Shown here: positions 46,433-55,503 of the stretch, one piece after another | Layout: each line of letters begins with the position of its first letter | Position numbering within the stretch: position 1 is the first letter of the stretch | Source of the DNA: Hyphomicrobiales bacterium | GTDB lineage: Bacteria > Pseudomonadota > Alphaproteobacteria > Rhizobiales > Rhizobiaceae | Direction of reading: 5' to 3' | DNA length: 64,000 nt | Assembly (NCBI GenBank): GCA_900466945.1 | Contig: UBNV01000014.1 | Location: 1-64,000 of the forward strand | Program-made: the position numbers and the translations under genes | Notes under the pieces: generated by a model | The model's input: the letters and a program-made list of their open reading frames with translations, nothing else | Told to the model about the DNA's origin: nothing | The model's database searches: none

Positions 46433-47566
46433 ATGCTGACCAAGTTATTCGGGGCGTTTATCGCCCTTTCAACCGTTTTGGTGTCCCCGCTCTCGGCGGC
46501 TGAAATCACCGACATTGCCGGACGCAAGGTCGAGATCGATCTGCCGGCCAAGCGTGTGCTGGTCGGCGAAGCCCGACAGATCCATACGATTGCGGCGCTG
46601 ACCGGAGAGCATATGCTCGACCGGATCGTCGGATGGCGAGACGACTTCTTTTCCAAGGATGCCGACAGCTACACGGCTTATTCCGAGCGTTTCCCCGCTC
46701 TCGCTGACCTGCCCCGGTTCGGCTACGTGCCGAACAACACCTTCGATCTAGAGGCTGCAATCGCCCTTGCACCCGACGTGATCACGCTCAATCTGGAATC
46801 GCAGAAGGTCGCGGTCGAAAGCGGGATCGAGGAAAAGGCAGCTGCGGCCGGCATTGCCGTCGTCTATGTCGATTTCCGGGTCGATGCCAACAAAAACAGC
46901 GAAGACAGCATCCGTATACTCGGCCAGATCTTCGGTGCCGATGCCAAGGCCGAGGAATTTATCGCCTATCGCCGGAAACAGGTGGCGCTGGTCGTCGACC
47001 GGCTCGCCCAGGCTCAGAACCTCGTCCGCCCGAAGGTCTTCATTGAGCGCGCGCCCGGCAATGACGGGGAGAACGGATGCTGCCGAAGCTTCGGCCCTTA
47101 TAACTTCGGCGAGATGGTCGAACAGGCCGGCGGCCACAACATTGCCGCCGATGTCATCAAGACCACGTTCGGCAATCTCAATCTCGAACAGCTGATCGTC
47201 GACAACCCCGATCATTACATTGCCACCGGATCCAATTGGGCGGCTGAATCCAAGACGCTCCGCTTCGTGCATGTGGGGCGCGGCGCCGATCTTCAGGCGG
47301 CCCGTGAGAAGCTTTCCACGCTGGTCGCGCGCACGGGGTTCAGCGAACTGAAGGCCGTCAAGACCGGCGAGGTCCATGCCGTCTGGCACCAGTTCTACGG
47401 CGTCCCGTATGAGTTCGTCGCCATTCAGCAGTTCGCAAAGTGGTTCCATCCGGACCTGTTCGCCGACTTGGATCCAGAGAAGACCTTCGAGGAGTTTCAC
47501 AAGACATTCCTGCCGGTCGCTTACAAGCCAGGCTACTTCGTCTCGCTGAACGAGGAGACACACTGA
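46433..47566 (+). CDS. Iron-complex ABC transporter substrate-binding protein 2
   Basis: 377-residue paralogue of the preceding gene. Its signal peptide ends near residue 22 (PLSA-AEI). It shares the DITD-IAGRKVEID opening, the GWRDDF segment, a Cys216-Cys217 pair in ENGCCRSFGPYNFG, and the C-terminal AVWHQFYGVPYEFVAIQQFAKW. Two binding proteins feeding one membrane complex suggest two related iron chelates. It overlaps the permease gene by one base (TGATG). Confidence 0.88.
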   Translation: MLTKLFGAFIALSTVLVSPLSAAEITDIAGRKVEIDLPAKRVLVGEARQIHTIAALTGEHMLDRIVGWRDDFFSKDADSYTAYSERFPALADLPRFGYVPNNTFDLEAAIALAPDVITLNLESQKVAVESGIEEKAAAAGIAVVYVDFRVDANKNSEDSIRILGQIFGADAKAEEFIAYRRKQVALVVDRLAQAQNLVRPKVFIERAPGNDGENGCCRSFGPYNFGEMVEQAGGHNIAADVIKTTFGNLNLEQLIVDNPDHYIATGSNWAAESKTLRFVHVGRGADLQAAREKLSTLVARTGFSELKAVKTGEVHAVWHQFYGVPYEFVAIQQFAKWFHPDLFADLDPEKTFEEFHKTFLPVAYKPGYFVSLNEETH

Positions 47567-48633
47567 TGGCCATTGCCGCCGAAGCACCTGCATTGGCCGT
47601 GGGCCGCGAGCGCTACCGCGCCATCGCGGCCAAACGGATGGTCATCCTCTGCCTGCTGTTCCTCGCCCTTCTGCTCAGCGTAGCAGTCGATATGGCCTAT
47701 GGCCCTGCCCGCTACACACTCTCAGAAGTCGTTGCAACGATCTGGGATCCCGCATCGGCGGGCAACCAGCTTCGGGTCGTCATCTGGGACATCCGCATGC
47801 CGATCGCTCTGATGGCCGTCACCGTGGGGGCCTGTCTGTCGCTTGCCGGCGCGCAGATGCAGACGATCCTCGCTAATCCGCTCGCCTCCCCCTTCACGCT
47901 CGGCATTTCTGCGGCGGCCGGATTCGGTGCGGCGCTCGGACTGGTCGCCGGTGTCGCCGTCTTTCCGGCAGCCGTGCAATACATGGTGCCGATCAACGCC
48001 TTCCTGATGGCAATGCTCGCTTCCCTCTTCATCTACGGCGTATCGACCATGCGCGGCGTCACTGTCGAGACCATTGTTCTGCTCGGCATAGCCCTGGTCT
48101 TCACCTTCAATGCACTGCTGTCGCTGCTCGAATATCTTGCCTCGGAACAGGCGCTTGCGGCCGTGGTCTTCTGGACCATGGGCTCGCTCACCAAGGCGAC
48201 TTGGGGCAAGGTAGCCGTGACCCTTGCAGTCCTCGTCTTCAGCGTTCCGCTATTTGCCCGCCGCGCCTGGGCGCTGACGGCCCTTCGCCTCGGGGATGAC
48301 AAGGCTGCCTCCTTCGGTGTCAATGTGCGGGCACTCCGGCTGGAGACCATGCTGCTCGTCAGCCTGCTGGCAGCCATTCCGGTCTCTTTCGTCGGCACGA
48401 TCGGCTTCATTGGCCTCGTCGGTCCGCATATCGCGCGCATGCTGCTCGGCGAAGACCAGCGCTTCTTCCTGCCGGGCTCCATTCTCTGCGGCGCGCTGCT
48501 TCTGTCGGTCACCTCGGTCGTCTCGAAGATGCTGATCCCCGGTGCCATCATGCCGATCGGCGTGATCACGGCACTCGTCGGCGTGCCCTTCTTCTTCTCC
48601 CTGATCTTCACCAACAGGAGGCGCGCATGGTAG
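47566..48633 (+). CDS. Iron-complex ABC transporter permease (FecCD family)
   Basis: 355-residue integral membrane protein with about nine or ten helices, likely working as a homodimer because only one permease gene is present. Typical motifs are RMPIALMAVTVGACLSLAGA (about 85-104), LANPLASPFTLGISAAAGFG and GFIGLVGPHIARMLLG (about 280-295). The start at ATG 47566 overlaps the preceding stop; a longer frame from 47440 lies inside that gene. Confidence 0.92.
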   Translation: MAIAAEAPALAVGRERYRAIAAKRMVILCLLFLALLLSVAVDMAYGPARYTLSEVVATIWDPASAGNQLRVVIWDIRMPIALMAVTVGACLSLAGAQMQTILANPLASPFTLGISAAAGFGAALGLVAGVAVFPAAVQYMVPINAFLMAMLASLFIYGVSTMRGVTVETIVLLGIALVFTFNALLSLLEYLASEQALAAVVFWTMGSLTKATWGKVAVTLAVLVFSVPLFARRAWALTALRLGDDKAASFGVNVRALRLETMLLVSLLAAIPVSFVGTIGFIGLVGPHIARMLLGEDQRFFLPGSILCGALLLSVTSVVSKMLIPGAIMPIGVITALVGVPFFFSLIFTNRRRAW

Positions 48634-49379
48634 CCCTCAGGCTCGAAGCGGTGGGCGCGCAATATGGCCGCCACCGCGTCTTCAGCGACATTACCACCGG
48701 TGACATTGCAGGCGGCGCGCTGACAGCCGTGATCGGCCCCAATGCTGCAGGCAAATCGACTTTGTTCAAGCGTATTGCCGGTTTGCTCAAGGGAGAGGGC
48801 GTTGTCCATCTCTCCGGCGAGGAAAGCCTTCGGCCGATCTGTTACATGCCGCAGGATACTGGTGCCAATGCTGTGCTCACCGTCTATGAGAGCGTGCTTC
48901 TCGCCTCAAAGCAGGGATCGGGCTGGAAGGTTGCCGACGACGAGTTGGTGGACATCGACCGCATCCTCGCATCGCTCAGGATTTCAGACCTCGCCTTCCG
49001 CGATCTCGGCGAACTCTCCGGCGGCCAGCGCCAGCTGGTGGCCATTGCCCAGGCGCTCGTGCGCAAGCCAGAAGTGCTCTTGATGGACGAGCCGACATCG
49101 GCGCTCGACCTCTTCCGCCAGATCGAAGTCCTGCAATTCATGCGGGAGCTTGCAGGCCAAAGCGGCATTGCGATCCTGATCGCTCTGCACGATCTCAATC
49201 ATGCGATGCGGTACTGCGAACATGCGCTTGTCGTTGCAGACGGGCGGTTGATCGCGAGCGGGGCGACCGCGGATGTGATCACCCCTTCCCTGCTTCGGGA
49301 TGTGTACCGGGTCGACGCCCGCATCGAGGCCTGCACGCAAGGCCGGCCTCTCGTCATCGTGGACGCGGCTCTGGCATAA
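48627..49379 (+). CDS. Iron-complex ABC transporter ATP-binding protein (FecE family)
   Basis: 250-residue ATPase. Walker A is GPNAAGKST (about 36-44), the signature LSGGQRQLVAIAQ, Walker B VLLMDEPTSALD and the H loop ALHDLNHAMRY. The N-terminus overlaps the permease gene by 7 bp. A perfect hairpin spans its stop codon. Last gene of the iron-uptake operon. Confidence 0.92.
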   Translation: MVALRLEAVGAQYGRHRVFSDITTGDIAGGALTAVIGPNAAGKSTLFKRIAGLLKGEGVVHLSGEESLRPICYMPQDTGANAVLTVYESVLLASKQGSGWKVADDELVDIDRILASLRISDLAFRDLGELSGGQRQLVAIAQALVRKPEVLLMDEPTSALDLFRQIEVLQFMRELAGQSGIAILIALHDLNHAMRYCEHALVVADGRLIASGATADVITPSLLRDVYRVDARIEACTQGRPLVIVDAALA

Positions 49380-49388
49380 GCCAGAGCC
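49367..49388 (+). terminator. Hairpin spanning the stop codon of the FecE-like gene
   Basis: GGCTCTGGC-ATAA-GCCAGAGCC is a perfect 9-bp stem whose 4-base loop contains the TAA stop. It sits at the convergence of the iron operon and yitT. There is no T-run, so efficiency as a terminator is uncertain. Confidence 0.45.
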
Positions 49389-49396
49389 GGAACGAA

Positions 49397-50023
49397 TTAG
49401 CTCAGCCCCATGTAGCGTCCGGGCTTGTGGTTGATCGCCAGGATCAGATTGGCGATGGCAGCGCCCAGAACGGACAGGGCGAGCCGGTCTGCCGGCAGGA
49501 CGAAGAAGGCTGCGGCGAGAATCGCCATGTCCACGCCCAGCTGGAAATAGCCGGCGCGCAGCCCAGTCTTTTCCTGCAGATATAGGGCGAGGATGTTGAT
49601 GCCCCCGAGGCCGGTTCGATGCCGGAAAAGCATCAGCAAACCCGTTCCGATCAAGCCGCCGCCGATGACAGTCGCATAGAGCGGATCGAGATGAGAGAAG
49701 TCGATCCACCGGCTGTTCAGCTTCGACAGGATCGAGACGAGCGCCACGGCCGTGAAGGTCCGGAACGTGAAGGCCCATCCCATGCGCTTCACCGCCAGAA
49801 TGTAGAAGGGCAGGTTGACGATGAAGAAGATCGGGCCAAAGCCCCAACCGCTGACATAGGAAAGCAACAGGGCGAGGCCCGCGCTCGAACCAACCGTCAG
49901 CATGGTTTCAGTGTAGATGAGCGTTCCCAGCGAGACGAACATGGTGCCCGAGATCATCGCGAGCACGTCTTCATAGAGGCGGTGGCGCTCGGCGCCCGCC
50001 TGGTTCACGGTTGTGGTGGTCAT
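49397..50023 (-). CDS. YitT family membrane protein
   Basis: 208-residue DUF161/YitT protein with about five hydrophobic helices and no extra C-terminal DUF2179 domain. GGLIGTGLLMLFRHRTGLGG and LYLQEKTGLRAGYFQLGVD are the conserved segments. The function of the family is not established; transport has been suggested. It lies 4 bp after the aminotransferase stop on the same strand and is probably co-transcribed. Confidence 0.8.
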   Translation of the reverse strand: MTTTTVNQAGAERHRLYEDVLAMISGTMFVSLGTLIYTETMLTVGSSAGLALLLSYVSGWGFGPIFFIVNLPFYILAVKRMGWAFTFRTFTAVALVSILSKLNSRWIDFSHLDPLYATVIGGGLIGTGLLMLFRHRTGLGGINILALYLQEKTGLRAGYFQLGVDMAILAAAFFVLPADRLALSVLGAAIANLILAINHKPGRYMGLS

Positions 50024-50027
50024 GATC

Positions 50028-51200
50028 TCAGCCCAGAAGCGGTTTCAAGACGTTGGCGACGCGCGGGATATCGGCGCTCTTCAGGCCCGCGATGTTGATA
50101 CGGCCAGAGGTCGGCATGTAGATGCCATAATGCTTGCGGAGCGACATGACGTCGGCTTCCTTGAGCGGCAGGAGCGAGAACATGCCCTGCTGTTCGGCGA
50201 TCTGCGGCGCTAGCTGCCATCCGTCGCCGAGTGCCCCGGCCAATTCGCGGCGCAGTTCATTCAGGCGGTCGCGCATCGAATTGAGTTCGTCCATCCAGTC
50301 CTGCCGCAGGCTCTCGGTCGCCAGGATGGTGCGGACCACGGCAGCACCGTGATCGGGCGGCATGGAATAGCTGGTGCGGGCCATGGTGACGAGGTTGGAT
50401 CGCGCGATGTCCGCCGCGTCCTGCGTCTCCGCGACCGCGAAGATGGCACCCGTGCGCTCGCGGTAGATCCCGAAGGACTTGGAGCAGGAGACGGCAATCA
50501 GCGCTTCCGGGGCGGCGGCGATGATCGTGCGCAGGCCGGCCACGTCTTCTTCGATGCCAGCGCCGAAGCCCTGATAGGCAGAATCGATCAGGGGCACGAG
50601 GCGCCGCTCGGCGATTACTGCGGCAAGTTCCTCCCACTGAGCTGATGTCAGCGTCGCACCCGTCGGATTGTGGCAGCTGGCATGGATGAGCACGGCATCG
50701 CCGCGGGGCGCGCTGCTCATGGCCTTCATCATGCTGGCAAAGCGCACATCCTGGGTCGGCACGTCGAAATAGGGATAGGTTTCCACATCGAGGCCGGTCG
50801 CACCGAAGATGCCGGCATGGTTCGGCCAGCTCGGCAGACCGAGGTGGAGACGACCGCTGCCGGCGCGTGCGATCAAGTCTGAGGCGAGGCGCAGAGCGCC
50901 CGACCCACCCGGCGTCTGGACGCCGGCGGCAAACTTGCCATCCCCCTTGCCTCCGACGAGATCCCAGAGAAGATCGAGGAAGACACGGTCACCTTCTGGG
51001 GCGACATAGGACTTGCTGTCCTGCTTCTCCAGGAGCACCTTCTCCGCCGCCTTCACCGCGCGCAAGACTGGGGTTCGCCCCTGGTCGTCACGATAGACAC
51101 CAACGCCGAGGTCGATCTTGTCCGTCCGGTGATCGGCGTTGTAGAGCCCGATCAGAGCAAGCAAGGGATCATTGGGCTGGGAGGCGAGCTTGTCGAACAT
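50028..51200 (-). CDS. tyrB: Aspartate/aromatic amino acid aminotransferase
   Basis: 390-residue class I PLP aminotransferase of the AspC/TyrB (subgroup I-alpha) type. The pyridoxal lysine is Lys241 in VSCSKSFG. HNPTGATL (about 180-187) carries the Asn and Pro contacts, and the substrate carboxylate Arg lies near the C-terminus in TSGRINIAG. It transfers amino groups among aspartate, aromatic amino acids and 2-oxo acids. It is divergent from an Lrp regulator that probably controls it. Substrate preference (tyrB or aspC) cannot be decided from sequence. Confidence 0.88.
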   Translation of the reverse strand: MFDKLASQPNDPLLALIGLYNADHRTDKIDLGVGVYRDDQGRTPVLRAVKAAEKVLLEKQDSKSYVAPEGDRVFLDLLWDLVGGKGDGKFAAGVQTPGGSGALRLASDLIARAGSGRLHLGLPSWPNHAGIFGATGLDVETYPYFDVPTQDVRFASMMKAMSSAPRGDAVLIHASCHNPTGATLTSAQWEELAAVIAERRLVPLIDSAYQGFGAGIEEDVAGLRTIIAAAPEALIAVSCSKSFGIYRERTGAIFAVAETQDAADIARSNLVTMARTSYSMPPDHGAAVVRTILATESLRQDWMDELNSMRDRLNELRRELAGALGDGWQLAPQIAEQQGMFSLLPLKEADVMSLRKHYGIYMPTSGRINIAGLKSADIPRVANVLKPLLG

Positions 51201-51365
51201 CGGGGGCCTTCATCGAAGTGCGTTGTGCTACAAATGAAATATCAAGTTTCAAGCGCAAAGTCTCAGCGGATTTGACGCTTGCCCATCTTCCCTCATCATC
51301 AGGATTGCCCGAAAAGGTAAATTCACGATAGAATTTTGCTGCACTCCGCGCTTTAGAGATCAATT

Positions 51366-51836
51366 ATGGAAGAAACCGACTTGACTCTCGACAGGATCGA
51401 TCGCCGGCTTATTGCCTGCCTGATCGAAGATGCCAGCCTGAACAATGCGGAGCTCGCCGAACGTGTCGGGCTGACGGCAGCTCCCCTGTCTCGCCGTCTG
51501 GCGCGACTCTATGCGAGCGGCATTATCCGCCAGACGATCGTCATCGACCCGCCGAAGGTCGGCCTCGGACTCCAGGCCTTCGTCGAAATCACGCTGGATC
51601 GGACGACGCCGCAGGTCGGTGAACGCTTCATCGAGCATGTAGGCAAGCTCGCCGAAGTCATCGAAATCCACGCGGTGGCCGGTGATTTCGATTTTCTGCT
51701 GAAAATCTCGGTTCGCGACATGGCGGACTACAAGCGGTTGATCTGGCAGGAATTCGATCGCCTCGCAGAGATCAAGACCATCCGATCGACCATGGTCTTC
51801 GACAGCCCGAAGATTTCCCACGGTTATCTGCCCTGA
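51366..51836 (+). CDS. Lrp/AsnC family transcriptional regulator
   Basis: 156-residue feast/famine regulator. The N-terminal helix-turn-helix (about 8-55; DRRLIACLIEDASLNNAELAERVG) is followed by the RAM/ligand domain (about 70-145), where GDFDFLLKISVRDMADYKRLI is the dimerisation strand pattern. It is divergent from tyrB, so it likely regulates that gene in response to an amino acid. A TTGCCC-N18-TAGAAT promoter candidate lies just upstream. Confidence 0.9.
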   Translation: MEETDLTLDRIDRRLIACLIEDASLNNAELAERVGLTAAPLSRRLARLYASGIIRQTIVIDPPKVGLGLQAFVEITLDRTTPQVGERFIEHVGKLAEVIEIHAVAGDFDFLLKISVRDMADYKRLIWQEFDRLAEIKTIRSTMVFDSPKISHGYLP

Positions 51837-51952
51837 CGCGCATGATGCTTTTGCCCGGATGTGGGGAAACATCCATTTTCCATTCGAGCTTTGCTAATGT
51901 GTTAAGGGATTTTGTCCAATGGTGACGCTGGGGACGAACGCTCTCGTTCCTG

Positions 51953-53755
51953 ATGTCGGAGCCAATGGTAACTTCAGTGAAGCAATCTGTTCGCGCGCGC
52001 GAAAATTTTGATCTGCCCCACGATGTTGTGGCATCCGCCGCCATCCCTGTGACGATGGACGGCATGTTCGGTCACCTGCATCCGGCTTCGGGTGAAACCG
52101 GCGTCGTGTTTTGCGCGCCATGGGGTTTCGACGCACTTTGCACGGTCAAGTTCCATCGCCTCGTCGCAACTGACCTTGCACGACGGGGATATCCCGCGAT
52201 CCGCTTCGACTATCCGGGCGAAGGCGATTCCCTGCCGGTCGAGGCGGGCGCAAGCTTCGACGCCTGGGTAACCGGCGCAGTGAGGGCGGCGAAGGAATTA
52301 CGCTCACGGACAGGCTGCAGCAGGGTCCTCTATTACGGCATGGGCATCGGCGCAGCAGTCGCGCTGCGCGCGGGACAACAGGACGCGAACCTCGCAGGCT
52401 ATGTGCTTGCGGCATCTGCGCTGAGCGGTCGGCGTTATCTGCGTGAGACGGCCTTGCGGGAGAAGGTCATCGAGGACGGGCTCGCCATCGACTTCGGCTA
52501 TCCCGAGGGCGCGACGGTGCTTGCCTCCTTCATCATGGATCCGCTGCTAGCCGCCGATCTGAAGACCCTCACCGTCTCCATAAACGACATATCCGCCGGA
52601 TTGCCGGCCCTCGTTCTGGCGCGTCCGGAGAATGCTGCAGACGTCGAACTTGCCAAGCAACTGAGCAGCGCCAGTGCAGCGGTCGAATCCATTGATTTTG
52701 CGGGTTATAGTGCGATGCTCGACGGAGTCGTCACGTCGCCGATGCCAATGGCGCTCATCGACGCGATCGGTGACTGGTTCAGCCGAAGCATCCCCCAGGG
52801 CACAAGTTCGCCTACCGCGCGGGCTTCAGACATCGAGCCGACCGTCCTTCAGACGGAGACATTTCGCGAGCGGCCGGAGGTTGTCAATTCGCGCCTGTTC
52901 GGCGTCTTCTGCGAGCCTCCGTCGGGCGGGGAGAAGGCTGTGATCATTTTGCTCAACATGGCCTATGCGCCACATACCGGCTGGGGTCGCATCTGGGTCG
53001 ATACCGCGCGCACGCTCGCAAAACGGGGCATCGCGACGCTGCGGGTTGATCTTTCCAACATCGGCGACAGCCCAGCCGATCCTCGGGGGACGGATCAGGT
53101 CGTCTACTCCGAGGGCCAGCTCAACGACGTGCATGCCGTCGTCCGATATGTGCGTACGCGCACCACACGACCAATTCTTCTGGCGGGCATCTGCAGCGGC
53201 GCGCATTCGGCCCTCTATGCCGGCGCTGCCAACCCCGATGTGGCTGGCATCGTTTCGATCAACCAGCTCCGCCTCGTGCTGGACCCTGACGAGGATGTGG
53301 ACACGCTTTTGATGGCGGGGGCTCGCCCGCTCAGCGATTACAAGCGCCGCGCCTTCAGCCTGAGCACCTACAAGCGTGTCATCAGCGGCGAGGTCAACAT
53401 TCCGAAGGCGGCGGCGAACATTGCCAGCCATGCGCAGAACAGGATCCTGCGCGGAGTTTCTCCCTATCTCGGCGGGCTGACCAAGCTTGGCCGGTTGCGT
53501 GGACAGTTGTTCGGTGTGCTGCGACGGCTCGAAGAGCGAAAGGTCCCGGTCACCTTCATCTCCTGCCGCACCGATGGCAGCCTCGATCAGCAGAGACTCT
53601 ATTTCGGGAAGACCCTGGCCGGGCAGCGTGCGTTTCCGGGGCTGCGGCACATTTTGCTTGAAAATGCAGACCATACACTGAGCCCGTCTTCCGTTCGGCA
53701 GCAGGTGATCGGGATCCTCGCCGATGCCGCCGAACAAACCGCCAAGCAGAAATGA
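51953..53755 (+). CDS. Two-module alpha/beta hydrolase with a Cys nucleophile in the second module
   Basis: 600-residue protein built of two alpha/beta-hydrolase folds (about 30-280 and 315-595). In the first, the nucleophile elbow reads GMGIG (129-133): Gly131 stands where Ser/Cys is needed, so it is probably inactive. In the second, GICSG (412-416) puts Cys414 at the nucleophile position, as in dienelactone hydrolases and in hydrolases tied to polysaccharide export. The final HILLENADHTLS (about 565-576) supplies the catalytic His. There is no signal peptide. Function unknown; an acyl-transfer or ester-cleaving role is possible. Standing alone downstream of lrp. Confidence 0.75.
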   Translation: MSEPMVTSVKQSVRARENFDLPHDVVASAAIPVTMDGMFGHLHPASGETGVVFCAPWGFDALCTVKFHRLVATDLARRGYPAIRFDYPGEGDSLPVEAGASFDAWVTGAVRAAKELRSRTGCSRVLYYGMGIGAAVALRAGQQDANLAGYVLAASALSGRRYLRETALREKVIEDGLAIDFGYPEGATVLASFIMDPLLAADLKTLTVSINDISAGLPALVLARPENAADVELAKQLSSASAAVESIDFAGYSAMLDGVVTSPMPMALIDAIGDWFSRSIPQGTSSPTARASDIEPTVLQTETFRERPEVVNSRLFGVFCEPPSGGEKAVIILLNMAYAPHTGWGRIWVDTARTLAKRGIATLRVDLSNIGDSPADPRGTDQVVYSEGQLNDVHAVVRYVRTRTTRPILLAGICSGAHSALYAGAANPDVAGIVSINQLRLVLDPDEDVDTLLMAGARPLSDYKRRAFSLSTYKRVISGEVNIPKAAANIASHAQNRILRGVSPYLGGLTKLGRLRGQLFGVLRRLEERKVPVTFISCRTDGSLDQQRLYFGKTLAGQRAFPGLRHILLENADHTLSPSSVRQQVIGILADAAEQTAKQK

Positions 53756-53759
53756 TGAC

Positions 53760-53801
53760 GGGAGGGAATGCCAGAGCGGCGCCCCCTCCCGAGTTTTCTT
53801 T
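53760..53801. terminator. Terminator between convergent hydrolase and dppF
   Basis: GGGAGGG and CCCTCCC pair around a loop with an inner GGCGCC-type stem, and GAGTTTTCTTTC follows on the plus strand. It fills the 49-bp convergent gap. Confidence 0.6.
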
Positions 53802-53804
53802 CAA

Positions 53805-54656
53805 TCAGCCGGCTGCGGCCAGCTTGCGCGTCGCCATGCGGGCGCGGATCGACTCGACGTCGGCGCGCGGTGTCGCGGCGAAAAGCGTACGCGTATATTC
53901 ATGCTGCGGATCCGAGAAGACTGCGTCACGGGTGCCGTATTCGACCGCTTCGCCGTAGTACATCACCATCACCTCGTCGGCGATGTAACGCACGACGGAG
54001 AGGTCGTGGCTGATGAAGACATAGGTCAGGCCGAATTCTTCCTGCAGGTCGGCGAGCAGGTTCAACACCTGAGCCTGGACCGAAAGGTCAAGCGCGGAGA
54101 CCGGTTCGTCGAGGACCAGCAGCTTCGGATTGAGCATCAGGGCGCGAGCAATCGCGATACGCTGACGCTGGCCCCCGGAGAACATGTGCGGGTAGCGGTT
54201 GTAATGCTCCGGCCCGAGGCCGACCTTGACCAGCATTTCGGTTGCGCGTTCGCGTCGTTCGGCAGCACTCATCTTGGTGTTGATGAGCAAGGGTTCGCCG
54301 AGCACGTCGCCGATCTTCTGGCGCGGGTTGAGCGAGCCATAGGGGTTCTGAAAGACGATCTGCACCTTCTGGCGCATGTCGGCCGTCAGGTGGCCCGGAC
54401 GCAAGTCGACCTTCTGGCCGTCGATCAGGAGTTCGCCTGCCGTCGGCTCGTCGATGAAGGTGAGGATGCGGGCAAGCGTCGACTTGCCGCAACCGCTTTC
54501 GCCGACGATAGCGAGTGTCTTGCCCTTGTTGAGCTTAAACGACACGCCTTTGACCGCGTGGACGATCTTGTCTTCCTTGAAGAGACCCTGCGACACGCGA
54601 TAGTCGCGTTTAACGTCGCGGATCTCAAGCATCGGGGTTTGCGTCTCTGTGGTCAT
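53805..54656 (-). CDS. dppF: Dipeptide ABC transporter ATP-binding protein DppF
   Basis: 283-residue ATPase, second of the pair energising the oligopeptide/dipeptide importer. Walker A is GESGCGKST (about 54-62), the Opp/Dpp-type QIVFQNPYGSLNPRQK segment, the signature FSGGQRQRIAIARAL, Walker B LLVLDEPVSALD and the H loop FISHDLSVVRY. It begins inside the dppD stop codon (4-bp overlap). Final gene of the operon. Confidence 0.9.
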   Translation of the reverse strand: MTTETQTPMLEIRDVKRDYRVSQGLFKEDKIVHAVKGVSFKLNKGKTLAIVGESGCGKSTLARILTFIDEPTAGELLIDGQKVDLRPGHLTADMRQKVQIVFQNPYGSLNPRQKIGDVLGEPLLINTKMSAAERRERATEMLVKVGLGPEHYNRYPHMFSGGQRQRIAIARALMLNPKLLVLDEPVSALDLSVQAQVLNLLADLQEEFGLTYVFISHDLSVVRYIADEVMVMYYGEAVEYGTRDAVFSDPQHEYTRTLFAATPRADVESIRARMATRKLAAAG

Positions 54657-55501
54657 GCGGAACCTCCCGTTTCTGCGGCGGCCAAGAAGTCGGAGACCGT
54701 GGTCAGACGGTCGCCGGTGGCGTTTTCCGGCAGGGCCGAAAGCAGCGCGCGGGTATAGGGATTCTTCGGGTTTTCGAAGAGCTGGAGGACATCGGCCTCC
54801 TCCATCTTCTTGCCCTTGTACTGGACAATCACGCGGTCCGCGGTTTCAGCCACCACGGCCATGTCATGGGTGATCATGATCAGCCCCATGCCGGTCTCGA
54901 CCTGAATTTTCATCAGGAGGTCGAGGATCTGCTTCTGGATCGTCACGTCGAGTGCCGTCGTCGGCTCATCAGCGATCAGGAGCTTCGGATTGCAGGCGAT
55001 CGCGATCGCGATCATCACGCGCTGGCATTGGCCGCCCGACATCTGGTGCGGGAAGTGGTTGAGACGCTCGGCCGGATCAGGCAGGCCGACCAGGTTGAAA
55101 AGTTCGACGGCGCGATCGTGGCGCTCCTTCTTGCCGAGGCCCATGTGCAGGCGCAGGACTTCTTCGATCTGGAAGCCGACCGTGAAGCATGGATTGAGGC
55201 TGGCGACCGGTTCCTGGAAGATCATGGCGACGTCCTTGCCGATCAGCTTACGCCGCTCGGCAGCCGAGATCTTCTGGATGTCGCGGCCCTGGAATTCCAT
55301 CTTGTCGGCGGTGATCTTCGCCGTCCAGGGCAGAAGGCCCATGACGGCAAGCATGGCGACCGACTTGCCGGATCCGCTCTCGCCGACGATGGCGAGCACT
55401 TCGCCCGGCTCGACGGAAAGCGAGACGCCGTCAACGGCCTTGAACCAGCCGTTGGCCGTCTCGAACTGGACGGTGAGGTTCTGGATATCGAGAAGTGCCA
55501 T
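54653..55501 (-). CDS. dppD: Dipeptide ABC transporter ATP-binding protein DppD
   Basis: 282-residue ATPase with Walker A GESGSGKSV (about 39-47), MIFQEPVASLNPCFTVGFQ, the signature MSGGQCQRVMIAIAIA (with Cys replacing the usual Arg), Walker B LLIADEPTTALD and the H loop MITHDMAVVAE. It ends with the C-terminal extension typical of Opp/Dpp ATPases. It lies 2 bp from dppC. Confidence 0.9.
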   Translation of the reverse strand: MALLDIQNLTVQFETANGWFKAVDGVSLSVEPGEVLAIVGESGSGKSVAMLAVMGLLPWTAKITADKMEFQGRDIQKISAAERRKLIGKDVAMIFQEPVASLNPCFTVGFQIEEVLRLHMGLGKKERHDRAVELFNLVGLPDPAERLNHFPHQMSGGQCQRVMIAIAIACNPKLLIADEPTTALDVTIQKQILDLLMKIQVETGMGLIMITHDMAVVAETADRVIVQYKGKKMEEADVLQLFENPKNPYTRALLSALPENATGDRLTTVSDFLAAAETGGSA

Positions 55502-55503
55502 GA

